A stretch of 64,000 nucleotides of DNA from Paenibacillus_F sp047238265 (GTDB lineage: Bacteria > Bacillota > Bacilli > Paenibacillales > NBRC-103111), in the NCBI RefSeq assembly GCF_047238265.1, contig NZ_JBDFMM010000001.1, positions 2,046,001 through 2,110,000 on the forward strand, read 5' to 3'. Shown in pieces: positions 25,968-33,970 of the stretch (its first letter is position 1; each line of letters begins with the position of its first letter). The notes beneath the pieces were generated by a model. That model saw only the letters and a program-made list of their open reading frames with translations, did no database searches and was not told the DNA's origin. Both the position numbers and the translations under genes were made by a program.

Positions 25968-26924
25968 ATGAGAGCCGACCGATTGCTGTCTCTTCTATTA
26001 TTGCTGCAAAACCGGGGGAAAATGTCGTCCCGCGAACTCGCCGAGAAGCTTGAGGTGTCGGAACGGACCATTTTCCGGGACATGGAGGCGCTTAGCGCGG
26101 CGGGGATTCCGGTTTATGCCGAAAGGGGTTCGGGCGGCGGATGGTCCCTGACGGAAGGATACCGCACCCGTCTGACCGGCATGAAAGCGGAGGAAATCGC
26201 AACGCTGCTGATCGCGAACTCGTCCGCCCTGCTGACGGATCTCGGCATGAGCGGCGAATACGACAGCGCCTTCCAGAAGCTGCTGGCGGCTTCGCCCGAG
26301 TCCCTGCGGCACGAAACGGAGCGCGTCCGGCAGCGCATCCATATCGACGGCGCAGGCTGGCACCGCTCGGCCGAGGAGCTTCCCTATCTTCCGCTTGTCC
26401 AGCAGGCGGTATGGGAAGAGAGGAAGCTGCGCATCCGTTACCGGCGCGGAAGCGAGTCCGCGGAGCGGATCATTTGTCCGCTCGGCCTTGTCGCCAAAGG
26501 CAGCATCTGGTATGCGGCCGCCGAAACGGACGGAGAGATGAGGACCTACAGAATTTCCCGGCTGCTTGGCGCGGAATTTACGGATGAATATTTTTCAAGG
26601 CCGCCGTCATTCGATCTCGCCGGATACTGGGAAGAGTCGCTTAAAGATTTTCAAGCGCGGCTGCCTCGTTATCCCGCACAAATCAAGATCAGGGAGACGG
26701 TGCTCGACCGTTTTTCAAAAGAACGGTTTGCAAAAATACGGCATCAAAGCGAAGAAAATAACGGCTGGGTAGAAGCTGACATCGAATTCAATACGCTCGA
26801 ATCCGCTGTAGGAATCCTGCTCGGCTACGGGAGCGGGGTGTATGTACTCGCACCGGAAGGACTTCGTTCGGAATTAATCGCGGAAGCGAATACAATAGTC
26901 GGGCTTTATGACAAGAGCAAATAA
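25968..26924 (+). CDS. YafY-type transcriptional regulator with HTH and WYL domain
   Basis: 318 residues from the ATG at 25968 (site AGAGGA); an in-frame ATG at 25932 has no site. An HTH_11 domain occupies residues 1-60 (MSSRELAEKLEVSERTIFRDMEALSAAGIPVYAERG), followed by the WYL domain around 140-215 (RKLRIRYRRGSES...GSIWYAAAETDGEMRTYRISRLL) and a WCX C-terminal extension. The family binds a small ligand through WYL and usually represses or activates a neighbouring operon. The likely targets are itself and the divergent SDR. A long hexamer repeat in its leader may affect its expression. Confidence 0.92.
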   Translation: MRADRLLSLLLLLQNRGKMSSRELAEKLEVSERTIFRDMEALSAAGIPVYAERGSGGGWSLTEGYRTRLTGMKAEEIATLLIANSSALLTDLGMSGEYDSAFQKLLAASPESLRHETERVRQRIHIDGAGWHRSAEELPYLPLVQQAVWEERKLRIRYRRGSESAERIICPLGLVAKGSIWYAAAETDGEMRTYRISRLLGAEFTDEYFSRPPSFDLAGYWEESLKDFQARLPRYPAQIKIRETVLDRFSKERFAKIRHQSEENNGWVEADIEFNTLESAVGILLGYGSGVYVLAPEGLRSELIAEANTIVGLYDKSK

Positions 26925-27000
26925 GAGCTACCAAGAAGATTTTCTGGATGGTAAAATATAACAGATGACTGGAAGACCCGTCGAAGGAGTGGAACTGAAC

Positions 27001-27459
27001 ATGAAAGAACCCGTTCCCGTTTCCGTTAAGCCTGTGGATGGACCCGTCTTGTTATTCATGCAGCTTATACTTGCCGGCATTTCGCTCACAAGTTTCGTAA
27101 TGACGCTGTACAGAGGAAATATGCAGCAGGCTTTTGTCTTCGGCAGTCTTTTGCTGATCTGGGCTGTTTTATTAGCCGTTCAGGCGGTACGGGCTTTTCG
27201 GAAACGGTCCCTCGTCCTGTTGGAACCCCACGCGCTTATTGCCGAAGGCCGGATAGTGAAACCCGATGAAATCGAAGAAATCCGCAGGTGGGGGAAGTTC
27301 GGCAGCGATGTGATCGGCATTAAACTCAAAGGCCGCTTCGACGTTCCCGCTCATTTGACGTTCCGTTTACAGGATGAAGAAGGCATGGAGGCGCTGAAAG
27401 GCTGGGCGGAGGCCCGGAATATCGCGTTTACCCGCAAAAGCTTCGTAAGATGGATATAA
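27001..27459 (+). CDS. Membrane protein of unknown function with PH-like tail
   Basis: 152 residues from the ATG at 27001 (site AAGGAG). Two hydrophobic helices lie at about residues 16-37 and 45-63, followed by a basic turn and a soluble domain of about 80 residues (LLEPHALIAEGRIVKPDEIEEIRRWGKFGSDVIGIKLKG) with the strand pattern of bacterial PH-like domains. It forms a likely operon with the next two small membrane genes. Not recognised beyond that. Confidence 0.7.
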   Translation: MKEPVPVSVKPVDGPVLLFMQLILAGISLTSFVMTLYRGNMQQAFVFGSLLLIWAVLLAVQAVRAFRKRSLVLLEPHALIAEGRIVKPDEIEEIRRWGKFGSDVIGIKLKGRFDVPAHLTFRLQDEEGMEALKGWAEARNIAFTRKSFVRWI

Positions 27460-27480
27460 ACCTTAAATACCGGAAGGAAG

Positions 27481-27705
27481 ATGGAAGTGGAAAGTAGTGC
27501 AGCCGGGGCGGTCAATCCGTTCATTCTGATTCAATTGCTGATGACGGCGGGATACGCGGTCCTGCTTGTACTCGGGATCATTCTCTTGATCGTGCTGATC
27601 AGGCTCGCCCTCAAAGCGAACAAAGCTCTCGATACGTACATGGCATCCAAACCGAATTCAGCGGTGCAACGGCCGGAAATAAGGGAAGCCGAATGGTCCC
27701 GCTGA
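27481..27705 (+). CDS. Small single-span membrane protein
   Basis: 74 residues with one long hydrophobic helix (MTAGYAVLLVLGIILLIVLIRLAL region) and a charged cytoplasmic tail. ATG at 27481 follows GGAAGGAAG. It overlaps the next gene by 13 bases, which supports co-translation. The function is unknown. Confidence 0.65.
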   Translation: MEVESSAAGAVNPFILIQLLMTAGYAVLLVLGIILLIVLIRLALKANKALDTYMASKPNSAVQRPEIREAEWSR

Positions 27706-28106
27706 AAATCAGGCTGGCGTATAACGCAATCTTTGCGGGTACGTACGGAGTCGCGTTTTATTTGTCATATCAGTACATCTTCTTCGAATCCCAGCACCCG
27801 GGTAAAACAGTCTTTTTCGTCCTGATGACTCTGGCAGCGATGAATATCCGGCTTCATGAAAAAATTTTGTATGTTCCCCCAAAAGAATCCCGCAAAAAGA
27901 TATTGGTTGTGTTCGGGCTCGGCATAAGTATGTTAACCGGTGTTTTCGCCTATTACGAAGGCTGGCAGACGGCCTTGCGCAAAGGACCGCCGGGGTTTTT
28001 GCTCATCATGGGAGGGATGTATGCGGGCCATTTGCTGCATGAAAAGCTTATTGCCGCCCGGTTCCGAAAGGACTCTGTTCCGGAAGATGATTCGGTATCC
28101 TCTTAG
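27693..28106 (+). CDS. Four-helix membrane protein of unknown function
   Basis: 137 residues with hydrophobic segments near 10-30, 38-52, 70-86 and 98-112, and a charged C-terminus. ATG at 27693 overlaps the end of the previous frame. It is the last gene of a three-gene membrane cluster before the ABC-F region. No motif was recognised. Confidence 0.65.
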   Translation: MVPLKIRLAYNAIFAGTYGVAFYLSYQYIFFESQHPGKTVFFVLMTLAAMNIRLHEKILYVPPKESRKKILVVFGLGISMLTGVFAYYEGWQTALRKGPPGFLLIMGGMYAGHLLHEKLIAARFRKDSVPEDDSVSS

Positions 28107-28267
28107 GATACGGCTCCCGCTTAAAGCGGAGCATACCGCCGCCGGAGCCATCCGACCTTTGGCATAGACGACCTCGGCTTCCGTCTGGCCCGTTCGGTGT
28201 AACCCCGGCTTCGTCCGGTAAGGGCAGCGGCAAACAGGCAGAAGAATCCGCACAAAACGGCAACGGG

Positions 28268-28296
28268 TTGCAAACAGAGTGCGGGTATGCTAAGAT
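28268..28296 (+). promoter_or_regulatory. SigA-type promoter of the ABC-F gene
   Basis: -35 TTGCAA (28268-28273), a 17-base spacer, and -10 TAAGAT (28291-28296). The transcript would start about 25 bases before the leader-peptide ATG. Confidence 0.7.
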
Positions 28297-28329
28297 GTCA
28301 ATAATTTACTAAAGGAGTTGAAGAGGATA

Positions 28330-28353
28330 ATGTACACTTTCTTGCGCGCGTAA
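28330..28353 (+). CDS. Leader peptide MYTFLRA of the ABC-F attenuator
   Basis: A seven-codon frame (ATG TAC ACT TTC TTG CGC GCG TAA) with an AAAGGAG site 12 bases upstream and a GAGG closer in. It is too short for routine gene calling. Codons 3-6 contain ACTTTCTTGC, which is exactly complementary to GCAAGAAAGT at 28399-28408. Ribosome position on this frame can therefore control the downstream RNA fold. Short leaders of this kind precede ABC-F and erm resistance genes, where antibiotic-stalled ribosomes induce expression. Confidence 0.7.
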   Translation: MYTFLRA

Positions 28354-28518
28354 TGATAAAACAAAAAGCGAATTTTTCGCTTGTTTTATTTATTATCTGC
28401 AAGAAAGTTACATCTCCTTTTCACTCAAATCGGATATACAGGTCTGGCCCCGTCGCGGGTCGGATTTGTTTCATATTTGAGCTGCGGGAAGGGTAACTTT
28501 CTTGCAGCTCATTTTTTT
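28336..28518 (+). promoter_or_regulatory. Ribosome-mediated transcription attenuator
   Basis: Three mutually exclusive pairings are visible. Segment 1 is ACTTTCTTGC inside the leader frame (28336-28345). Segment 2 is GCAAGAAAGTTAC (28399-28411). Segment 3 is GTAACTTTCTTGC (28493-28505), a perfect 13-base complement of segment 2. Segment 3 is also part of the terminator formed by GAGCTGC (28479-28485) and GCAGCTC (28504-28510) with seven T. With the leader free, 1 pairs with 2 and the terminator forms. With a ribosome stalled on the leader, 2 pairs with 3 and read-through follows. A separate hairpin (AAAACAA...TTGTTTT, 28358-28387) lies between segments 1 and 2. Confidence 0.75.
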
Positions 28519-28541
28519 ATTCCAAGGAGGAGGATTCAATC

Positions 28542-30020
28542 ATGTCATTGATTAGAGTCTCTAACCTGACTTTCGCGTATGACGGCAGTTACGATAACAT
28601 ATTCGAAGAGGTAAGCTTTCAGATCGATACCGATTGGAAATTAGGTTTTACAGGAAGAAACGGCCGGGGGAAAACGACGTTTCTTAACTTGCTGCAGGGC
28701 AAGTACGAATACAGCGGAACGATTTCCGCTCAAGTCCAGTTTGAATATTTTCCATATCCGGTGGATCATAAGGAAAATCCGACGCTGGATGTGATCCAGG
28801 ACATTTTTCCGGATTATGTTCATTGGGAACTATTGCGCGAGCTTTCTCTGCTGAAAGTTTCGGAGGATGTACTTGACCGGCCTTTCGACTCGTTATCGAA
28901 CGGGGAGCAGACAAAGGTCATGCTGGCCACTCTGTTTCTTAAGGAAAACAGTTTTCTGCTTATTGATGAGCCGACGAACCATCTGGACATGGAAGGACGC
29001 AAACTCGTCAGCAGTTATTTGAGGAGTAAAAGCGGATATATTCTGGTCTCTCATGACAGGGCTTTCCTCGATCACTGTGTCGATCACATTTTGTCCATCA
29101 ACAAAACCAACATCGAAATCCAGAAAGGCAATTTTTCGGACTGGTGGAGAAACAAAGAAATGCAGGACGAATTTGAGCTAGCGGAGAATGAGAAACTGCG
29201 CAAAGACATCAAGCGCTTATCGGAAGCGGCCAAACGGACAAGCGGCTGGTCGCACGAAGTGGAGAAAACGAAAAACGGGACACGAAATTCCGGTTCCAAG
29301 GTGGATAAAGGATACGTCGGCCATAAAGCCGCGAAAATGATGAAACGCTCCAAAACCATCGAGCAAAGACAGCAGTCCGCGGTAGAAGAACGTTCCAATC
29401 TTCTGAAAAATATCGAAAGCTCCGAAAGCTTGAAAATTTCCCAGCTCCTTTATCACAAAAACCAGCTCGCCGAGCTTGAACGCGTGTCGATTCAATACGG
29501 GGACAAGACCGTCTGCAGCGAGGTCAGCTTTACGGTGGAGCAGGGAGAGCGGATTGCGCTTTCGGGTAAGAACGGCTCCGGAAAATCCAGTATTTTGAAG
29601 CTCATTCTCGGCGAAGATATGAACTATACCGGGACCTTCCGGAAAGGGAGCGGGCTGAAAATATCCTATGTATCGCAGGACACCGCCCATCTTCGCGGCA
29701 GCTTATCCGACTTTGCGCGTGATAACGGTATTGAAGAGAGCTTGTTTAAAGCGATCTTGAGAAAACTGGATTTCGCACGGGTTCAATTCGAGAAAGACAT
29801 TTCGTCTTTTAGCGGAGGGCAGAAGAAGAAGGTGCTGATCGCCAAAAGTCTTTGCGAGCCCGTTCACCTGCATATCTGGGATGAGCCGCTTAACTTTATC
29901 GACGTTATTTCACGGATGCAGATCGAAGAGCTGCTGCTTGAGCACAAGCCGACGATACTTTTTGTGGAGCACGACCGTGAATTTTGCGATCATATCGCGA
30001 CGAAGGTAGTGGAGCTTTAG
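28542..30020 (+). CDS. Lsa-type ABC-F ribosomal protection protein
   Basis: A 492-residue cytoplasmic protein with two ABC domains and no membrane segment. The N-terminal phrase LTFAYDGSYDNIFEEVSFQ and the first Walker A GRNGRGKTT are characteristic of the Lsa branch. Signatures are LSNGEQ and FSGGQKKK, Walker B motifs LLIDEPTNHLD and HIWDEPLNFID, and the second Walker A GKNGSGKSS. The inter-domain linker, which enters the ribosome, is Lys/Ser-rich (residues about 190-300). Lsa proteins displace lincosamides, pleuromutilins and streptogramin A from the ribosome. The start follows CCAAGGAGGAGGA. Expression appears to be attenuator controlled. The neighbourhood contains IS remnants and a decayed second copy, which is consistent with an acquired region. 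Confidence 0.92.
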   Translation: MSLIRVSNLTFAYDGSYDNIFEEVSFQIDTDWKLGFTGRNGRGKTTFLNLLQGKYEYSGTISAQVQFEYFPYPVDHKENPTLDVIQDIFPDYVHWELLRELSLLKVSEDVLDRPFDSLSNGEQTKVMLATLFLKENSFLLIDEPTNHLDMEGRKLVSSYLRSKSGYILVSHDRAFLDHCVDHILSINKTNIEIQKGNFSDWWRNKEMQDEFELAENEKLRKDIKRLSEAAKRTSGWSHEVEKTKNGTRNSGSKVDKGYVGHKAAKMMKRSKTIEQRQQSAVEERSNLLKNIESSESLKISQLLYHKNQLAELERVSIQYGDKTVCSEVSFTVEQGERIALSGKNGSGKSSILKLILGEDMNYTGTFRKGSGLKISYVSQDTAHLRGSLSDFARDNGIEESLFKAILRKLDFARVQFEKDISSFSGGQKKKVLIAKSLCEPVHLHIWDEPLNFIDVISRMQIEELLLEHKPTILFVEHDREFCDHIATKVVEL

Positions 30021-30110
30021 AGGAGCAGGAAACATCCGGAGACCGTTCAAATCCATATTTGAAGTATGATTCCGCCTAAAATCTAACACCCTGACATGGA
30101 CATTAAAAGC

Positions 30111-30142
30111 AAGCAGGGCAAGTGCCCTGCTTGTTTCATTTT
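30111..30142 (+). terminator. Intrinsic terminator of the ABC-F gene
   Basis: AAGCAGGGCA (30111-30120) and TGCCCTGCTT (30123-30132) form a 10-bp stem, followed by GTTTCATTTTTT. Confidence 0.85.
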
Positions 30143-30252
30143 TTAAAATAAATAGATGTATGACGTTGGTGCTGGCGACCCGATTGTTGGAGTCGTCTAT
30201 ATCCAGCAGTTGCCCAGTCTGTGCCATGACAAATCAGGCATGGTGGGATGGA

Positions 30253-30618
30253 TTAATTGAAATTCCTGAGGTAAACCGTGGCCGATGAAGAACTATATGA
30301 TGTTACTTTTGAATAGTAATAACATCCTTCTTGCATATAAACGACGCTAGAATCCTCAGTTTTTGAAGGCGAAGTATTCAAAGTAAGAAGCTTAGTTCCT
30401 CCCCCCGGACAAGCCTGCCACAGATCGGCAGTCGCCACTCCTTGAGACTGAAGTGTGATTTTACCGGCCTTATTTGCCCCTGCAATGTTTCTCGTGTAGT
30501 CCGGCGCCGCTTGTGTCACAGTCAGGGAAGTGGAATCACCAGGGACAGCTAATGCTGAGCTTGCACCTACCACAGTCAGTACGACAGTTAAACCTAACGA
30601 CAATAAACTTTTTTTCAT
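30253..30618 (-). CDS. Small secreted protein of unknown function
   Basis: 121 residues from the ATG at 30618, placed 8 bases after AGGAGG; a GTG at 30627 lies within that site. The signal peptide MKKSLLSLGLTVVLTVVGASSALA is clear, giving a mature protein of about 97 residues rich in Thr/Ser, with two Cys (ACPGGG and EGCYYYSK) that could form a disulfide. No family was recognised. It lies alone between the ABC-F gene and its decayed copy. A small secreted antagonistic or adhesive protein is possible but unsupported. Confidence 0.75.
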   Translation of the reverse strand: MKKSLLSLGLTVVLTVVGASSALAVPGDSTSLTVTQAAPDYTRNIAGANKAGKITLQSQGVATADLWQACPGGGTKLLTLNTSPSKTEDSSVVYMQEGCYYYSKVTSYSSSSATVYLRNFN

Positions 30619-30757
30619 TCTAAACACCTCCTATATTTGTAAAATAAAGATAACATCGCCAATTTATTAGGTCAATTATTCATTGACATTAAGTCATTAT
30701 ATTACCAATAAAAGTAATGAAAGTTCAATTTTGTTTAGGAGATTAGTTCGGCTGGCC

Positions 30758-30945
30758 GGAACTTTCCGGAAAGGGAACAGCAAAAATAGTATGCGTATCG
30801 CAGAATTTTGCGGGACAGCTCAGCTAATCCGTTCCGCCGGGGGATATGAAGTAGCCGAAAATCTGTTTAGAGCGATCAGGTGAAAAGTTGATTTCTCGCG
30901 ATTCCAGTTCGAGAAGGACATTTTGTCTTGCTTCGGCGGGTAACT
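30758..30945 (+). pseudogene. Decayed fragment of a second ABC-F gene
   Basis: This stretch aligns at DNA level with 29632-29825 of the intact ABC-F gene. Shared blocks include TTCCGGAAAGGGA, TATCGCAG, CTGTTTA followed by AGCGATC, and TTCGAGAA followed by GACATT and GTCTT. Frames are broken and the signature motif region ends in TAA. It keeps only part of the second ABC domain. A strong terminator follows 18 bases later, as expected for the end of the original gene. Confidence 0.75.
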
Positions 30946-30962
30946 TTTATTTGGCATACTCA

Positions 30963-30997
30963 AACACCGCAGTCCTCAAGGACTGCGGTGTTTTTTT
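30963..30997 (+). terminator. Strong intrinsic terminator
   Basis: AACACCGCAGTCC (30963-30975), loop TCAA, GGACTGCGGTGTT, then T7. It follows the ABC-F fragment. Confidence 0.9.
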
Positions 30998-31047
30998 GTG
31001 CGCAACTTCAATTAACGGGGTTCAATTGTTGTACCTTGCTCTCTAGG

Positions 31048-31707
31048 TTACGGATGATTCTCCCTAACCTTGTATACACAGTTTCTTCCTCCGGCCAAAA
31101 TATACTCTACACGTTCGACAAGAACACGCTCTCCGAGAATGGTGCTGAATAAATGCAGCTCGTTCTTACATAACCCTGTACATGCAGCAGCAGCTTCACA
31201 GATCGGACAATGCTTCTCGACAAACAAGAAACTGCCGTCGCCTTGGTCTTTAACCTCGGCCATATAGCCTTCGACGGTTCGAATTTCGGCCAGTTTGTCC
31301 AGCTTCTCTTTTAAGCCGGATGCGCTGTTAAAGTACCGGAGGTATTGTTCCTGCATTTTTTTATTCCGCACAGCCAGCAGCTTGTCCAGCCCCTCGTTTC
31401 CGAAAGCCTCTTTCATCGAATGAATCAGACTGACCGATAACTCGGAATATCCGCTTGGAAAAAAACGATCCGCCTCTTGAGTTAATCTCCACAGCTTTGT
31501 CGGCCGTCCCATAGGACGTGTTTCCTCTTCATAGGTAACGAAACCTTCTTCTTTCAGTGCATTTAAATGTTGACGAATGGCCATTCCGGATAGCGAAAAT
31601 TTGGAGGAAAGTGCCGCAACATCCATTCCTCCCTGCTGCTTTAACAGATCAATGATCGCTCTCCGTGTTTTGGTCGAGGCAGCCTTATTCATTTCATTTC
31701 GGTTCAT
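31048..31707 (-). CDS. SufR-like HTH regulator with C-terminal cysteine cluster
   Basis: 219 residues. The N-terminal winged helix (TRRAIIDLLKQQGGMDVAALSSKFSLSGMAIRQHLNALKEEGFV, residues 14-57) is of the ArsR/DeoR-like type used by SufR. The C-terminal half has the cysteine pattern HCPICEAAAACTGLCKNE, which in SufR proteins ligates an iron-sulfur cluster that sets DNA binding. Divergent from an MFS transporter that is followed by an IscA-like gene; the shared spacer has interlocked promoters and three palindromes. It probably represses that pair and itself in response to Fe-S or redox status. The name SufR is by similarity of layout only; the suf operon itself is not here. Confidence 0.8.
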   Translation of the reverse strand: MNRNEMNKAASTKTRRAIIDLLKQQGGMDVAALSSKFSLSGMAIRQHLNALKEEGFVTYEEETRPMGRPTKLWRLTQEADRFFPSGYSELSVSLIHSMKEAFGNEGLDKLLAVRNKKMQEQYLRYFNSASGLKEKLDKLAEIRTVEGYMAEVKDQGDGSFLFVEKHCPICEAAAACTGLCKNELHLFSTILGERVLVERVEYILAGGRNCVYKVRENHP

Positions 31708-31751
31708 GACGAGTCTCCTTATTAAGCAGCCGATTCTATATCGCTGCCTAC

Positions 31752-31847
31752 ATTTTAAATAAAAATATTGACAAAGTCAAAACCGGACTGTAATTTAAAC
31801 TTTATCAACATAAATGTTTACTAAGTATCCGGATACGATGTATACAT
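31752..31847. promoter_or_regulatory. Interlocked divergent promoters and palindromic operators
   Basis: Rightward promoter: TTGACA (31768-31773), 17 bases, TAATTT (31791-31796). Leftward promoter: TTGACT (complement of 31775-31780), 17 bases, TAAAAT (complement of 31752-31757). The two -35 boxes together form the palindrome TTGAC-AAA-GTCAA (31768-31780). Two further perfect palindromes lie downstream of the rightward promoter: GTATCCGGATAC (31825-31836) and ATGTATACAT (31838-31847). A repressor binding these would control both directions. Confidence 0.7.
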
Positions 31848-31873
31848 AATAATTTTCTTGGAGGTTATCGTTC

Positions 31874-33256
31874 ATGTCGTCCCATGCTCAAAGCATTCCA
31901 GAAAGCATTCCGCAAAGTATTTTCAGCCCGCGCTATTTTGCCCTCTCCATAGGAATCATATTGTCGGTCATGGCAGTGGGGTTCGAGGGTTTGTCGGTAA
32001 CGACGATTGCTCCTTCCATTGCCGGTGACTTGAACGGCCTCGGTCTGTTCGGCTGGATATTCAGTACTTATCTGCTTGCACAGATTATCGGGACTTTGGT
32101 CGTCGGCCGCATCATTGACAGACAAGGCCCTGCGGCACCGTTCACTTTCGCGCTTATTTTGTTTGTCATCGGACTGATCGCGGCCGCGACGGCTGGCGAT
32201 ATGTACACCATGATCGGGTCGCGGGCTATGCAGGGGTTAGGTGCAGGAGCTATGATGACCTGCGTGTACACCGCTATCTCGTTGAGTTATCCGGATGAAT
32301 TGCGTGCCAAAATCCTTGGTGCATTCGGTACCGCCTACGTACTTCCGTCCATGCTCGGTCCATACGTGGCGGGTCTTATCGCGGATCAGTGGTCCTGGCG
32401 GTTGGTTTTCTGGGGAATCCTGCCGATTCTGGCGGTTTCGGCGCTGCTAAGTTTGCCTGCGTTCAGGAAATTAAAGACGCGGAGGACACAAGAAAAAAGC
32501 GGGACTTCGGCTGCTTGGCTGGCTTTACTGTTAACGATAGGCACGGGAATTTTCTTGGTCGGTCTAAGCATGCTGCCGTCTGTGACGGGATTTGTTTTAG
32601 TCCTGATCGGCTTGGTGCTCATGGGATATCCGCTGCGTAAATTGCTGCCCAAAGGAACTCTTGCATTCGGAAGAGGCATGCCCGCTATACTGGCGACACG
32701 GGGGTTATTCTTCGCGGCCTATACCAGCACACAAAATTTCCTCGTGTTGGCTTTAATAGACGTGAAAGGGATCACTCCTTCCCAGGCCGGATTAATCGTG
32801 GCAAGCGCCGCACTAAGCTGGTGTCTCATTGCTTACTTGCAGGGACGCTGGGATTCGGCAGACCAGGGCCGCGGACGCAATGCAAGAATTATTCTGGGTG
32901 TGCTGCTGCTAGCCATCGGAATCGCTTTGGTATTCTGGGTGCCCGTCGTGACGGTTGCCGTTGCGGTTATCGGTCAAATCATAGCCGGGATCGGAATCGG
33001 ACTTGCGCATCCCATTAGCGGCGTTGTGGCTTTTTCCCAAACAGGGAATGGCGATGTTGGCGAAACTTCGGCAAATCTGCAATTCGCGGATTCTTTTACA
33101 CCGGGCGTGGTTATCGGGATAGGCGGTTCGATTCTTGTGGTATGTCAAGCCGCAGGGATGTCCCTGCAATCCGGATTAATTGTGACGATGGGTTTTCATC
33201 TCTTATTAATCGGGATGAGTTTATTCGCCAGCACCCGCATCAGACCGGCAAACTAA
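31874..33256 (+). CDS. MFS transporter, drug-efflux type
   Basis: A 460-residue membrane protein with about 12 to 14 hydrophobic segments. The loop between helices 2 and 3 reads GRIIDRQGPAAPF, the MFS motif A equivalent, and the fifth helix carries the efflux-type motif AYVLPSMLGPYVAGLIAD. It is likely a proton-coupled exporter of an unknown compound. The start ATG at 31874 follows CTTGGAGGTTATCGTTC. Divergent from the SufR-like regulator and followed 138 bases later by the IscA-like gene. Confidence 0.88.
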   Translation: MSSHAQSIPESIPQSIFSPRYFALSIGIILSVMAVGFEGLSVTTIAPSIAGDLNGLGLFGWIFSTYLLAQIIGTLVVGRIIDRQGPAAPFTFALILFVIGLIAAATAGDMYTMIGSRAMQGLGAGAMMTCVYTAISLSYPDELRAKILGAFGTAYVLPSMLGPYVAGLIADQWSWRLVFWGILPILAVSALLSLPAFRKLKTRRTQEKSGTSAAWLALLLTIGTGIFLVGLSMLPSVTGFVLVLIGLVLMGYPLRKLLPKGTLAFGRGMPAILATRGLFFAAYTSTQNFLVLALIDVKGITPSQAGLIVASAALSWCLIAYLQGRWDSADQGRGRNARIILGVLLLAIGIALVFWVPVVTVAVAVIGQIIAGIGIGLAHPISGVVAFSQTGNGDVGETSANLQFADSFTPGVVIGIGGSILVVCQAAGMSLQSGLIVTMGFHLLLIGMSLFASTRIRPAN

Positions 33257-33287
33257 CAAACAAGCCTTCCGAACCTTACAAAAACAG

Positions 33288-33319
33288 CCGGTCCATGTTC
33301 TTTGTGACACGGACCGGTT
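33288..33319 (+). terminator. Hairpin after the MFS gene, possible terminator
   Basis: CCGGTCC (33288-33294) pairs with GGACCGG (33311-33317), followed by TTT only. The weak T tract means partial read-through into the IscA-like gene is plausible. A perfect palindrome GTTTATATAAAC follows at 33317-33328. Confidence 0.5.
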
Positions 33320-33394
33320 TATATAAACAAACCGTTTATAGATCTGCTCTTGTTACGAACCAACAAAAACCACGTTCAAAGGAGAAGGAGAACG

Positions 33395-33751
33395 ATGATA
33401 CAGGTCAGCGAAGCGGCATCGGAAAAAATCGCCGGAATCTTAGCAAGCGCCGATCCCCGAAATTCTTTCATAAGAATAGGCGTGGTTGAGGGGGGATGCA
33501 GCGGGTTATCCTATACGCTTATAGTGGATGAGCAGGTAACAGAAGGTGATATCTTATTAAATAAAGGGGAATTTAGTATATTGGTTCACGCGGACAGTCT
33601 TCCATATATTGAAGGTCTTCTTATTGATTATGAAGAAAGAGGAATGACGGGCGGTTTCACCATGAATAACCCTAAGGCAAGAGCTTCGTGCGGGTGCGGA
33701 GCCAGTTTCAGAATGGAAAATTACCGCGGGGAAGCCAAGAAATGTGATTAA
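33395..33751 (+). CDS. IscA/HesB-family iron-sulfur cluster carrier
   Basis: 118 residues from the ATG at 33395 behind AAAGGAGAAGGAGAACG. It has the family's three Cys: Cys35 in GGCSG and the C-terminal CGCG pair (ASCGCGASF), which bind Fe or a cluster for delivery to apo-proteins. The domain fills the whole protein. Its place next to a SufR-like regulator supports an Fe-S or redox-linked unit with the MFS transporter. The last residues (EAKKCD) add a fourth Cys. Confidence 0.93.
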   Translation: MIQVSEAASEKIAGILASADPRNSFIRIGVVEGGCSGLSYTLIVDEQVTEGDILLNKGEFSILVHADSLPYIEGLLIDYEERGMTGGFTMNNPKARASCGCGASFRMENYRGEAKKCD

Positions 33752-33970
33752 AAACGGGGAAACAGGACTTGAAAAGCTCTTATTAACTTATTGACGTAGA
33801 TTCTTGTCGCCAAATCAGGACACGAATATGCGTCAATATTTTTTTAGCGGGAAAATGTCTGTATAATAAGCAGTGCAGCTTCTCAGCGGAGCCATAAGGC
33901 AAATCATCTTTATCCGGTATCGGTTATAATAAACGTGACGAAACCCTGCGAAATAAGGAAGGGATACACA

